A stretch of DNA of 64,000 nt, from the NCBI GenBank assembly GCA_963693315.1, contig OY856186.1, forward strand, positions 307,547,061 to 307,611,060. Reading direction: 5' to 3'. The translations under genes and the position numbers were made by a program. The stretch is from Diogma glabrata (lineage: Eukaryota > Arthropoda > Insecta > Diptera > Cylindrotomidae). Shown piece by piece: positions 1 to 11,665 of this stretch (positions are counted from its first letter, which is position 1; each line of letters opens with the position of its first letter). The notes below the pieces were generated by a model. It made no database searches. It was not told where the DNA came from and was given only the letters and a program-made list of their open reading frames with translations.

Positions 1-182
1 AAATTCATTAAATTATTCGTAATAAATGTAACTCATAAAATGAAGTAAGGTTATTTATATGGAGTGATGATGCAAAGACTAGTTTTACGTGGTCCTGGAT
101 GATCCTAATTTGAGTCCGGAGTAGCGGAAATGAATCCACCCCAGGCTGAACGTAAGCCGTAAGAATAAATTAAACTACCCCT

Positions 183-374
183 TTATTTACGTATAGTACT
201 AAGATTCCCTCTCCTAAAAAATTTATAAAACATTCCTGATGGTACCAAGATTCCACCATAATACGTTATAAACTCTGCTACTGTTGTTGTAGCGAGTAGC
301 GACGTTGGTAAAGTGCTTGTAATGACGGGTAATTCAAGTCCCAGTGTTGTAATTCCGTCTACTGTTCCGCTCAC
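183..374 (-). CDS. Unrecognised short ORF
   Basis: A 63-codon ORF with an ATG; the frame stays open about 20 codons further upstream before a stop. The product is rich in Thr, Leu and Gly with a mildly hydrophobic middle and a basic end (FFRRG). I do not recognise a family, see no promoter or splice context, and it could be chance. It is listed only because its composition looks less like random AT-rich translation than other short ORFs here. Confidence 0.15.
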   Translation of the reverse strand: MSGTVDGITTLGLELPVITSTLPTSLLATTTVAEFITYYGGILVPSGMFYKFFRRGNLSTIRK

Positions 375-437
375 ACTAGGTTTGCCTTTAACGTAAATTC
401 TTATATTTGTTTTATGGCCGTCTTCATTTTTTTTAAT

Positions 438-1660
438 GTCTTATACTCAATCCATACTCGTCATTTACCATAGTTCCCACTGCAAAAATTTATTAAACTA
501 GTTGGGTAATATTTGTCAAATGTAATTTCTTTTTTTTTTTCAAATTGTATTCATAAGTCCACTAATCACTATAGATTTTCTACAATCAATCGTCTATTAA
601 ATAATAATATTCCCCACTGTAGTTTCCTAGGTTTGATTTACAATCGCAAAATTATTAGAAAAGAACGGTTGGGTATTGTCATTAATCCATACTCATGTTA
701 TTTACATATATATTTCGTTCAAATGTTTTGTAACTAGTGTCTCTCTTTGAAATATTTTCCAATTTCTATTACAAACAAGCCGTACGTACTTCTTAATGGG
801 TTAATAATTAACGAAGAAACGTAAATAAAATTTCCCCTAGAAACTGCTTTATCATTTCGTCATTATTCACATATAAATATGAGCTAACACCTAGCCTCGC
901 TCACTTAATTTTTTTTGTCTATTGTGACTTGTAGTCAAATTTTCATTTCCTATTGGATTCATATTTTTTGGTTTGACGTTTGTGTGGGCGAATTTTGTTG
1001 GTTAAGAACGCGATTAGTAGTGAAAGTTTTTCTGTTTTGTTACCGTCTTAATTCTACAAATGAATCAACAATAATCCGATAACCCGAAACGGCATACTCA
1101 ACGAAGGATCATAGGATCGTTGGATTACTTGGAAAGGTCATACACAAGGTATAATTACGATTACAATTACTGTGCATTTCGTGTTGTAAATCTAGTGACA
1201 AAGAAAACTACAAAATGGTTGATGAATAATGTTTGTAAAAGCAGGCGGCGAATAGTTGCGTGATATAAGGGAAAAATTACCCTCCGCCACTTTTAAAATG
1301 CCTTTATCCAGAACTGGATAGGTAATTCATAGCATGTGAGTAAATTTTTTTAACGTAATAATATGGTTATGAAGGACAAACTTGTCTTAAGAACAAACCA
1401 GAAGTTTCGTGCATGTATATATTAGGATAAACAAATATACCAAAGAGAAAATAATTAAACCAATAAATTATTTATAAAGACCAATTTATGATAGTGATTG
1501 TATTGTCCATGTTGTCAGTGACGTGTAGGAGGATTCAACAGTTGCTCAACCAAATAAATAAACTGTTTTCTGGAAGGAATAATAAATCCGTTAGATCCAG
1601 GAAATTTGTATGCCGGATTAGATCCAGAAAATTTGTATACCGTCAACAAAAGAAACCAGT
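438..1660. other. AT-rich DNA without recognisable genes
   Basis: Nothing coding was recognised. The only local structure is a short direct repeat at about 1592-1642 (two copies of a GATCC-AG-AAATTTGTAT motif). Confidence 0.5.
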
Positions 1661-1663
1661 TCA

Positions 1664-1711
1664 GGATGGTCATTTTGTAGCGTTTCTCACTAGTGGGATT
1701 TCCAGTTGGAG
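1664..1711 (+). repeat. Left arm of a 48-bp inverted pair flanking Harbinger genes
   Basis: This 48-bp segment, beginning GGATGGTCATTTTGT, matches the reverse complement of 7202-7249 at about 41 of 48 positions. The two arms lie outside both Harbinger ORFs, as terminal inverted repeats of a roughly 5.6-kb element would. A 3-bp TWA target duplication is not evident, so it may instead be two unrelated copies of a dispersed repeat. Confidence 0.4.
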
Positions 1712-2364
1712 ACATTTTTTCTCATGTGTAGACAAATAAAAAAAGTCTACATACCCTCACTTAAATTTTCCCTCTATATGAATTCATTGGAACTAAAATG
1801 AATTTTTAAGGAGAAATGGTAATAAATGTCAAAAAAAAAAAATACAAATGTCATTTTAAATTATTATTCTGGTGATAGTTGTTTGAAATATTTTCAATTT
1901 AATTGATATTTGTGATTTTATATAATTTGTGATTGATATTTGTGATTTTATATAAATACTTTTTTGGAAAAAATGGTAAGTTTAAAAATTAACTTAAATA
2001 TTTATGTATTTAAACTATAAAATTAGTGGTTATTATGAAAGTTACGTTTATATTTTTCAAAACAAATTAAATATCGTCTGATGCTATTTTGTTTTATATA
2101 TTGTGTAAGGTATTGTTTTGTTTTATATATTGTGTATTGTTTTATATATTGTGTAATAGCTAGAATAACTATACCTAAAACAATTAATTAATTAAACATC
2201 AGACGCTTCGAATTTTATTTTGCAAATACCGGATCTTGGATCATCCAAACAATATCCTATCAGACGCTTCGAATTCTTCATTTAGTTTAAAACTACAATG
2301 TTCAATTAAAATGTTTAAAAATCTTTTATGTTTTATGTTGTAAAAATGTTTTTATTTTACGATA
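1712..2364. other. AT-rich leader with short direct repeats
   Basis: Two small direct-repeat clusters are visible: about 1905-1960 (GATATTTGTGATTTTATA twice) and 2105-2157 (TTTTATATATTGTGTA three times). A motif AGACGCTTCGAATT also occurs twice, near 2200 and 2262. No coding sequence was recognised; an upstream exon holding the true start of the next gene may lie here. Confidence 0.4.
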
Positions 2365-3921
2365 GGATATTAATACTACCCGCTCCGACAACCGCCGGAT
2401 TACAAAACGGCAAAAAACCGAAATTGTGGAACGAGTAGTGGCGAACTATGCCGTCGTCACTGGTCGCTTCACAACAGTGAGTGGACAACAGCGGAAGAAG
2501 CGGTTTTGGGATAACCTCACTGCAGAGTTAAATGCCATGGACGGAGCTATGAAGACGTCAGTGCGATGGCAAAAGGTAACTATTATTAAAATCCATCAAT
2601 ATTAAATTTAACAAATTTTAATTTTATTTACATTTTACAGTCATTTAGTGATATTCGAAATTCCGTTCGTAACAAAGTGAAAATTATACGGCAATGTAGA
2701 GTAATAACCGGGGGTGGTGAGGGAATTGGGCTGCAACTCAGCCCATTAGAAGAACGGTTGCTCAGCATGTTGCCTGAAGGACATGCTGATGGTATGGAAA
2801 ATGCAGAGGGAGAATATGTAAGAAAATTTTCAATAATCTTTCATAAATTTTATTATATTTTTATTTATATTTTGTTTTTCTTTTAGGACTCACCCGATGT
2901 TCCTAATTACTTGGTTGAAAATTTGCGAGCTATGCCACAAGAGGATAACGAAGAGATATCCGAAACTGCCGGGCATTTGACTTACTCTCTCGACGCCCAA
3001 CACTCAATTATAAGTCAAATGCCTGGACCATCCGGAATTTCTCATACGGTAAGTTTTCATTTCATTAAAATATATAAAACAATTACTCATAAATATAATT
3101 ATTTTAGATTTTAGCAACACCAATTGGAACCATTCCAACACAATTTGAACCACCGGCTGCAATTTCATCGAGCCAACTGTCTGGACCGTCTATAGCAATA
3201 AACACAGAGGTGAGTTATATTTTTGTTTAGTATAATGCAATTATTATAAAATTCAATTATTTTATGTTTTTACGCTAACGTCAATTATTCAGGACGTACC
3301 GGAAAGCGAACATGATGATCAGACTGCAACACCAGCTCGGATCATTACTGATGTAAATTTTGCTGTTTTTTATCATCTTTTTTTATTGGTTTGATTATTA
3401 TATAATTTAAAAATAAATTTGCAATTTTATTTTCGAAAAATAATTCACCACAACTCAAAATACTATAGTCATACGATTTGGAATAGTAGTAAATGAGTAG
3501 TAAATGAGTTTAAAGAATAGTACTTTATTAAACTATCTTTTTAGTCCTCAGCTCCAACGGCGATAATCGTAGAACCAACCGTAATAAACGAACCATCATC
3601 ACGCAATCCGAGAAGTTTGTGGCGCACATCGTTAAACCATATCAGTCAAGAGGCAATAGATCTGCAGAAAGATCATTTGGATGGGATGCGATGCGTCAAC
3701 AAACGACAGACGGCCGACAACATCATGAGCAGATGATAATAGAAGTGAGAAAACTAAAAGATTCTATCGATAAGATTGCAACTATAGCTCAAAAACAAGA
3801 AGAAGCAATCGTGGCTTTAAGAAGAGACTTTTTAGCTGAGCAACAACGAAATAATGAGAGGAGTGAACGCCATCATGCAGAAATGATGGAGATCATGAAA
3901 GCATTCATGTCACCTAAATGA
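2365..3921 (+). pseudogene. PIF/Harbinger Myb/SANT-like DNA-binding protein, spliced, frameshifted
   Basis: This is the accessory DNA-binding protein of a PIF/Harbinger transposon (zeste/Myb_DNA-bind_5 type), known in the family to help the nuclease bind transposon ends. Six exons fit GT-AG rules, all in phase 0: 2365-2575, 2641-2817, 2887-3048, 3108-3209, 3293-3352 and 3545-3921. Exons 1-2 give the trihelix-like region with FWDNL, VRWQKSF and the diagnostic TGGGEG followed by LSPLEERLLSML. Middle exons are Pro/Ser-rich linker. The last exon ends in a charged coiled coil (KLKDSIDKIATIAQKQEEAI). The coiled-coil frame differs from the frame entering exon 6, so a one-base indel or missed intron lies between about 3565 and 3734. 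The start codon is not identified; exon 1 follows an AG acceptor. It faces the nuclease gene at 5075-6150. Confidence 0.75.
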
Positions 3922-5074
3922 GGAGTATTTATTTATATTTTTATATTTATATTTTTTAATACATATTTTATTTTTTTACAGGTTTAATTAGTTATATGTT
4001 TTGTTACAGGTTTAAAAATAAACTGGGAGACCTAAAAGAAAAGCTGCAGCATTCACTGTTTTGGAAAGGCAACAGCAGTATATTGATTTTCATGGGCAAA
4101 AAGGAAGGGAACACATCAGTTGGCAAATAACAAGTTGATCACCAATCAACATTAAGGTACAAATCCAATTTTTATTAGCATAATTATAATTTTACAAACA
4201 TTTCGCATATAGGCATGAATATAATTAATATGTTAGCTTAATTATTCCACAATAAGAGATTTCCAGGGGTACGATTCGTCTGGAATCATCCTGTGTTCCG
4301 TTACCTTTATGTTATTCATATAGCGTATGTTACCATTCGGTAAAACCAAAGGTCCAAGTTAACAAGAGTACGTGTATGGGGACTCAAAATTATAACCCAC
4401 TAAAATGCAATAAGGCAAAAAATCGTTAGAAGTGTAAAGACTATTTAAATAAAATAAAATGTATATAATTATTACAGTAAAAAATTTTTGTTTTATTTTA
4501 CTTATGTTTTACCATTTTCAAAATTAATATAACTTCGGTCTGAAAGACCTAAGTATTACATTCATGAGCCAAAAGTGAAATTCTTACCCCCACTTTTTTG
4601 ACATTTCTCGATGTTTTATTTTATTTTATTTTATTTATTTTACAATTTTATTTATTTTACAATATTTTATTATTTACAATTAATATTTTATTTTACAATA
4701 TTTTTGGAATTTTAAAAGAAAAATGAATTTGTGATTTCGTAATATTTTCTCGAAACGCTAAATGGAGAGGTTTTTGAGCAGTTTGCTGAGTGTATCATCT
4801 TTTCATTAAATTATGTTAATTTATGATCTGTTATAATTTTCCGGCAACGTATTGATGTTTCGTGTTAGTATTGTAATAAATTTCTAAACAAAGATAAAAA
4901 TATACTTGTACTTTAACAAAGAGTTATGTCTGATAAACATCGCTGACCAAAACTAAAAACCATGTCCTCATAAAAGTTTTTTGCCGAAAACTATATCAAA
5001 ACCTTAACCCAGACCGAAGTCTTGATATCTCAGAGCTGTGAGATTTCAGCCCCTCCATATTTTTAATAATTACA
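3922..5074. other. Spacer between convergent Harbinger ORFs
   Basis: No gene was recognised. It holds a TTTTATTTTA-type low-complexity run (about 4605-4690). A 120-bp segment at about 4698-4815 recurs at about 45000-45117 with roughly 80% identity, so a dispersed repeat has landed or formed here. Confidence 0.5.
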
Positions 5075-6150
5075 TTATAAGTTATCTATAATTCTTTGGC
5101 GAACTTGACGACCTGCGAGGTAAGGATTGTTTTCGTTGGTTCTCGGCTGAGATACAGGATTTACTACTGGTATTTCATCATCGACAGAATACTCATCATC
5201 GTTATTGTTCATAACTAGAAAATTGTGGCAAACTGCACATGCGTTTATAATTTTCGCACTTCTGAGTGGACCATAGCGCAGTTTCCTTTCCCCAAGCAAA
5301 CAACGGAATCTGTTTTTTCACATGCCAATTGCTCTCTCTACTTGTCTCCTGATGATTTTATGCCGACGGCAAAATTCTTGTTCACGTCGAGATGTCCCTT
5401 CTTCGCTAACTGTTATTAAAAAAGGCATTAAAGCAAAACCTTGATCGCCTAAAATCCAATATTTTTGAGACTCAGGAGTGATGTATTCATTTCGGAACAT
5501 ACCATACAGTTTACTTGTTCCAAACACAAAACTGTCATGTACAGACCCTGGATATCGCGCATTTATGTAAGTTATTATATTACGATCATTCACAGTTATC
5601 AAGTTATTAATACTATGAAAACCTTTACGGTTAACATAGGCCATTTCCACTGTCTTTTTTAATCCAGTAAGGGCGATGTGTGTGCCATCAATTAGCAATA
5701 TAATCCCCGGCATCCCTTTTTTGCGAACTCGACTGAAATCCGATTTCTTTCTGTTTCCGTTACAGGAAATACGACATATTTCCGAATCAAAATATTTAGT
5801 AAATCGGTGACTTCCTTTATACATTTACTAATTGTCGATTGTGACATATGGCCAATACTTTTTATTTGATTTTGGTAAGAGCCAGTAGCATAAAAATTAA
5901 AAGCCACCAAGCACTTTATATCAAACGGAATTTTATTTCGATTACCAGTAACGGATAGTCCTTGTTGTTGAAAGTGTAACATTTCCACCTGATGAATAAG
6001 CTTTACAGCCAAAGGCTGTGTAAATCGGTAGTAGCTTTTGAGCTCATATTCACTCATTTCATACGGATTAAATCTGGCTCTCCTCCGCTTATTTAAATTT
6101 CTCATCCCGTGCCAGTAATCGTATAGAATTTGTGGGATTATTGAAGTCAT
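5075..6150 (-). pseudogene. PIF/Harbinger nuclease (HARBI1-like), broken
   Basis: DDE-type transposase/nuclease of a Harbinger element, read from 6150 down to 5075. The N-terminal half shows the family's helix-turn-helix region (FNFYATGSYQ, then MSQSTISKCIKEV). The catalytic half has LLIDGTHIAL (first Asp), SVHDSFVF (second Asp), YWILGDQGF and RRQVERAIG, then CAVCHNFLV. Two lesions are visible: a one-base frameshift near 5720, where the frame passes from the 5692-6150 ORF into the 5318-5824 ORF; and an in-frame TGA at 5318-5320 directly after VERAIGM, beyond which the same frame continues to 5075. Without these it would be about 355 residues, normal for the family. It is convergent with the Myb-like gene, the usual two-gene Harbinger layout. 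No longer able to make a full nuclease. Confidence 0.9.
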
Positions 6151-7201
6151 GATCTATAAACAAAAATATTAGACTATTGAATAAACATTCAAAACGAGAT
6201 GCATATCAGTGTTGGAGTCCAAGATCTAGATCGTTAAAGAAACCATACAGTTATAGCAAAACACTTTTAATAAAATGATGGTTTGTTTGTTTATGTTTTT
6301 AAAATTATTAAATAAACTTAAAATGCCTGTTTTTGAAAAAATTCTTTAAATCTTAAAACTTAAATTTTTATATAGATATTAATATATCGAAATTTTTAAT
6401 CACCATAGATCTACATCATGGATATTGTAAAATATGCACTATAAAAAGCATTTTAAGCATTTAAAATATGCCCCAGATACCTACGCTTTAGTCCTAGCTT
6501 TCTCGCTATTTTATACCGTACAATAAAGATATTACGAGTGTTAATAGGGTTGTACTTAATTTGAAATAAAATGTTTTTACAGTTTTTAAACTAAAATGAA
6601 ATAAAAACAAATTATATGTAATCATGCAAATAAATGTTTGATTGACGACGGTAAATTCCTAATTTACGGTCCATTAAAAAATTAAGCTTTTTTATGAATA
6701 AATCAAAAGATTATGTTCTTTATGTTCTAAAATTTACAAAATGATTTACTAGAAAATTTATTTAATGAATCTTATTCTTAAATTTATAATAATTGGAAAC
6801 TCTTTTCATTTCAACAAATCTTTTCATTTATTGTTATAAAACTTTATTTGTAAATGGCCACCGTAAAATACGAATTTGATACACATATTTATTATTAAAA
6901 ATAACACTAAACATATCACTCACTAATGTTATTGTTTTTCTTTGTTTTTTTTTGGTTTTTTTACATAAATTAAATGTTTTTAAAGTAATTTTATAGTTTT
7001 TAAACAATGAAATAAAAATGAAACAACTAAAATTAAATAAATGTCATATTTAAAAATTGACAATTGCAAACAATATTTTTTCAACGAGTGAAAGCAAGAC
7101 AAAATATATTGCGCCTTTGTTCACAGGAGAAAATTTAATGGAATAGTTCATCCACAACAAAAACTAATCAAACATGGACAAACGTCGTATCTCACGTTGA
7201 A
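6151..7201. other. AT-rich DNA without recognisable genes
   Basis: Nothing coding was recognised. A 9-bp perfect inverted match (GATCTTGGA near 2232 and TCCAAGATC near 6218) also brackets the Harbinger genes, but it is too short to call as element ends. Confidence 0.4.
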
Positions 7202-7249
7202 ATTCAACTGGAAATCTCACTAAGGAAAAACGCAACAAAATGACCATCC
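7202..7249 (-). repeat. Right arm of the 48-bp inverted pair
   Basis: Reverse-complement partner of 1664-1711 (about 41 of 48 identical). If these are element ends, the Harbinger copy spans about 1664-7249. Confidence 0.4.
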
Positions 7250-7360
7250 AGGGATACCGTCGAACAGGTTTTGTCCTTTAGTAACGGGATTCGTATAGTA
7301 GAGAAATCAAAGGCATTTTCACAATTACGTGTGTTTACACGAGATTAACCGAATCACATA

Positions 7361-7514
7361 TTAATGGTGTATTATGAGAATTTGTTTCGGAAGTGAGAGA
7401 ATAGGAACAATGGTTGATATTATTAGATGTTGTGCCCGTGCATATACGCTCCAATGAGGAGTGCCTTTCGGACAGTTTTTGTATATGTGTGTGCAGTCCA
7501 CGATGGTTGTGAAC
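7361..7514 (-). pseudogene. Possible DDE-nuclease exon remnant
   Basis: On the minus strand an AG acceptor (about 7515) opens a 51-codon frame containing IVDCTHIYKNCPKG and SVYARAQHLI, ending at a TAA. The VDCTH motif resembles the first catalytic Asp region of Harbinger-type or related DDE nucleases (GxIDGTHI). Only one motif supports this, and no flanking exon was recognised, so the assignment is weak. Confidence 0.3.
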
Positions 7515-8056
7515 CTAAAATAAAATCATAGGAAATTTTTTTTTACATGACATTTATTTACTTAAATAACTTGTAACATCGACTATATTCGCAGTAATAA
7601 TATTAGAACCAATTTTTATTCTCTTTTCCATCCATCAAAAATATTTCCATATTCCATTTTCATTTTTACAATCATAATAGTTTAACAGTTTTTTTAAATA
7701 ACCGAACAGCCTCGAAATTCGAATATCTCGTAAAAGAAATGAACGCACTCATTGCTTACTCAGTGCTGTTTGATTTTTGCTGGAAAAAAAATATGAAACG
7801 TCAAAAAAACACATTTTTTGGAATTTCTAATTTTGAATCATTCATTCCGTATTTTCAATGTAAACTGATAAGTCATTTTTCATGTTTAAACATAAGTTAA
7901 TAAAATTGTATTTTATAACAATAAGAGTTGTATTAACAAAAGAAGGAAGAATATTAAACCTAAACGCTAAATTTTGCAGAAAATTAAATAGTATTTATTT
8001 TATATACAAAAGAAAATATATGCGGTAAACTGAGTGGAAAACGGAGGGAAAATTCT
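7515..8056. other. AT-rich DNA, nothing recognised
   Basis: No ORF, repeat or RNA feature could be supported. Confidence 0.4.
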
Positions 8057-8256
8057 ATGCAACCAATGGTGGTTGGTAAAATTGTGAGCGATTACCAAAT
8101 ATTCCAAGGGCTTTGCGCTGGGAGACCTGGTACGTTATTAACGTACCAAGTAAGAGGTACGTTTTATTTTGTTTTATTTTTCAAAAAAAAAAAAACCACT
8201 ATCTTAAATACGTGTCCAGGCTGTGTTAAACAAATCGCAAAAAAAAATTTCTTTTT
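8057..8256 (+). other. Short open frame with a splice-donor-like end
   Basis: A frame runs through LCAGRPGTLLTYQ and meets AAGTAAGAG near 8150, a good 5' splice-site match. It could be an exon of the same unidentified gene as the frame at 8260-8405. No family was recognised. Confidence 0.2.
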
Positions 8257-8405
8257 TTAATGACATACGTACTATACATGGTTGAAGCTACAACCTTTGG
8301 GGTAAAACAAGAGATAACGTCCCAAATAATTGTACAGGATATTATAATTGATTATTGGATTGGACCAGAATCACCCAGTTGTCCAGAAGTTTGGATTGAA
8401 GCATT

Positions 8406-9681
8406 TGTAACGCGACAAGAAGTATTTTCATTTGGTAATTGCCAGGTCCACTCATTTTGTGTTATAATTGTGGTTGTTTAACTTAAAACTATTTAATTTC
8501 TTAAATCAAATTTCAAATATAGTCAAAACTCATTCTTTTTCATTTTCAATCTATTTTTTGTATAAATTAATTTATCACACCTTTTATTATTGTTACATCC
8601 ATCCTTTTATTTTTGAAAGCAAATTAAATTAATTTTTTATTAACAAATTTACTCATTTTTTTGAAAATAATAAAATTTAACTATTGTCTATTGTATAATA
8701 AAATTTCTCTCTTTATTTGTTAAATCTAATTAAATCTAATTAAAATTGTATAAACTAAAAAAAAAGATGTAAATATTAAAAATTTGTAACTCTTGTTAAA
8801 TTTATAGTTAATTTTAGTTTAAAGTTGTACTAGCATAAAATATTGAAAAATTGAAGGAAACAATTGAGCCAATTTATATGAAAATCGTTAGCCAAGCTTT
8901 GAAGAATGGAACGAAGATCAATAGGTTGAACAAGCTGAAATGCGCCGATCATTATTATTTTCCTCATTCAAACAAAATTTAAAATTAAATCCACGACATA
9001 TGCTTTAATCGAAAATGTATTCGAAAAATTCATAAGGCAGGACAACCAACCCATTGACATAAATAATTTGGAGAAAATTTATGGAGATTTTCAATTATAA
9101 TTTGGAAGATGAAAAATTAAAAATATTATAGGAGTCTATTCGTTTTTGGTGGTCATCGACTGCAGATAAAAAAATATAAAAATCAAGAGGAAAACATAAA
9201 AGCTATTCAAGCTGAACAAAGATTGAAAAGATTTGGAGTTCAATTAGAAGAATTGGAATTGGAAAAAATTATATTGGCGATCTTATGGATTTGGACAAAC
9301 AGCAGAATTATATGAGTATTATTTATATTATAACATATTATTACAATTTATTTTTTTTTGTTTTAAATTTATATTCAATTAAATTAAAAAGAATTTTGGT
9401 GAAAATTTTCCTTCCGACATTATTTTTATAGTTAAAAATAATTTTATATAAATCAATAAATATTATAACGTTGATAATTGTTTGTGTATTATTTGTTATT
9501 TAAAATTAATGTTTTCGATCGTGATTTTGTTGTATAAATAGTGTTTTGTGAATTTAGGTCGATTTATGTGTTTTGAATATTATTTTTTACAAGAACTCAT
9601 AGAACTGCTTCAACACTAACATATGAGACAAAGGCCCGTCTCACCCAATTTTTAAGCGCCAAGCGCGAAAGGACGGTTATA
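8406..9681 (+). repeat. Left LTR, 1276 bp
   Basis: It starts TGTAACGCGACAAG and ends GGACGGTTATA; TG...TA rather than the canonical TG...CA. It is unusually long for an element with only a 2-kb interior. Part of it (about 8930-9300) translates as broken charged peptide (for example QAEQRLKRFGVQLEELELEK), perhaps captured coding DNA. Confidence 0.8.
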
Positions 9682-9705
9682 TTTGGCATCTCATTGTGGG
9701 GAGAC
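9682..9705 (+). other. Candidate primer-binding site
   Basis: Immediately inside the left LTR the sequence TTTGGCATCTCATTGTGG contains TGG at the expected offset for pairing with a tRNA 3' CCA end. The cognate tRNA was not determined. Confidence 0.4.
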
Positions 9706-10254
9706 ACATCCAGAACAACAACATCTTTGTCGACCACATGTGTGATGAAGCACTTCTATAGTTCTTTGTTATGTTTTTGTGAAAAATTTTCATTTTTTTT
9801 TATAGGTTAAATAGTTAAAAAAAATAGTTTTGTTAAGAAATTTATGTGTTTTTGTGCTTTTGTGTTGCGTAATTGTGTAGTGTTAAATGTGGTAATGGTA
9901 AAAGTGAGTTTAAATAAATCGTGAGCGAATTTAAAATAAAAAAATAAATCAAGCTATTCGACAGTAATTTAACTGATGTGTTATTCGTACATTTACACGT
10001 AAGGGATTACAAATGAAATTAATTTTATTAAGTACATCCAGTGAAATAAAAAAAAATAAATCGAAGACGCATTCAGGTTTTACAAAATATGTCTTATGCT
10101 TGTTAAAGTTAAAAAAAATAAACAATTTGTTTAAATTATTTGTTTTTGTAAATTGTGTTTGTATTCTGGTGAATGGTGATTATATAAAGTTATTAGATAA
10201 ATTTAGTTTAAGATTATAAAAATTTGTGTGTGCACCGTGGCTAGCAAGGCTCTT

Positions 10255-10440
10255 AAATGTATTTAGTGTTAAGATGAATTAACCATTTTAATGTGTTAAA
10301 TGTTTAATTTAAGTTAGATAAATCTTGCTCCATTTTAATGTGTTAAATGTTTAAGTTAAGTCAGATAAATTTTGCTCCCTTTTAATGTGTTTAATGTTTA
10401 ATTTAAGTCATAGATATTTTGCTTTGTTTTAATGTGTTTA
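10255..10440. repeat. Tandem repeat, about 60-bp unit, three copies
   Basis: Successive units share TTTTAATGTGTTAAATGTTTAA followed by AGATAAAT-TTGCTC, in the non-coding interior of the LTR element. Confidence 0.7.
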
Positions 10441-10554
10441 TTGTTGTGATACTATGTGCTTTTTGTTTATACGTTAATACGTGTTGTTTCTATATAATAA
10501 GATAATTTATTTTGTTTCAAATATATTAAATGTCTAAAATACTTTCTTAGTTTA

Positions 10555-11045
10555 TGACTTGCATGTTAGGTTTAGGTTTTCAGGTACATGGCTTCCAATT
10601 ACTGTTGGACATGTTAGTCATAGGATTTTTGTTACATGTTTCCATGTTAGATTTAAGGTTTAGGTACATAGTTTTGCAGAGTTGCATTTGGTTATTACTT
10701 GTAGGTAAAGTGCAAGTCACATAATCTACAAGAGAGGGCGCTGTATTATGTCTGGGTTGTCCTAGTTTTCTTGCAGCGCGCTCGAAAAAATAAATTTTTT
10801 TTCTACCAGTGTTTTGGTGGATGGTTAAGTTATATTAGGTTAAGTTTTTGGTCACATGATTTGCATGTTAGTTAAGTTTTCGGTTACATGTTCTGCATGT
10901 TAGTTCTAAGGTTTGAAAATATAGTTTTCACGTTTTGTGGCAGGTGTTTACTTGTAGGGATAGCGCTAGTCGCATGATCCTTGTATGAGGTGCTGTGTTA
11001 GGTCTGGGTGTTCCAGTTTTCCTGCAGCACACTCGAAATGGCAAG
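10555..11045. repeat. Diverged direct repeat, about 280 bp, two copies
   Basis: Both halves run from GCATGTTAG and GGTTACATG motifs, through ACTTGTAGG, to GTCTGGG-T-TCC-AGTTTTC-TGCAGC-C-CTCGAAA. They lie in the interior of the LTR element and are diverged, so the duplication predates this insertion. Confidence 0.6.
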
Positions 11046-11665
11046 TAAATTCACCTACCTGTTTTTTTTGTATATATTCGTGTGTTTTTGAATTTGATAA
11101 TGTTTCAAACATGTCAATCAACATGTTAGAAATAAATTTTGGTTCAAGGACTCACAAATGTTAGTTTTTTTTTTTGCTTACATTATATTTGTATAGCAAG
11201 CTAGTTTTAAGATTTTAAAATACCTTTTTCCAAACTTAATTTGAAAAATGGTTCATGTGGTTAATGTGGAAAATGATTTGAAAGCTTCTTGAAAAGAAAG
11301 TGCATGTCACAAATTTTTCATGAAATGAGCTCCCGTTGGGTTCTATTTTCCCAGATGAGCTTTAAGATTAACAAAACGATTTTTTTCATTTATTTATTTA
11401 AATATAATTTATTTATTTATCTTCATTAGGTGTTAATCTAATTTAAGAGTTTGTTAAATATTGTGGTATAGGTGTTAAAACTGTTAATTTATTTGCATGT
11501 TCTAGATTTATTAATTTTTTTTATATTAACAAGGTGAAGGAAAGTAGTCGAAAGTATCCGCATCATTTCTGGAACTTTCGAGAGCATTTTGCTGTTTTCA
11601 TTGTTCGTTTATATTTTTCTAGGGTAGTACAACAAAATGCTCTCGAAAACCCAGCAATGGTGTGA

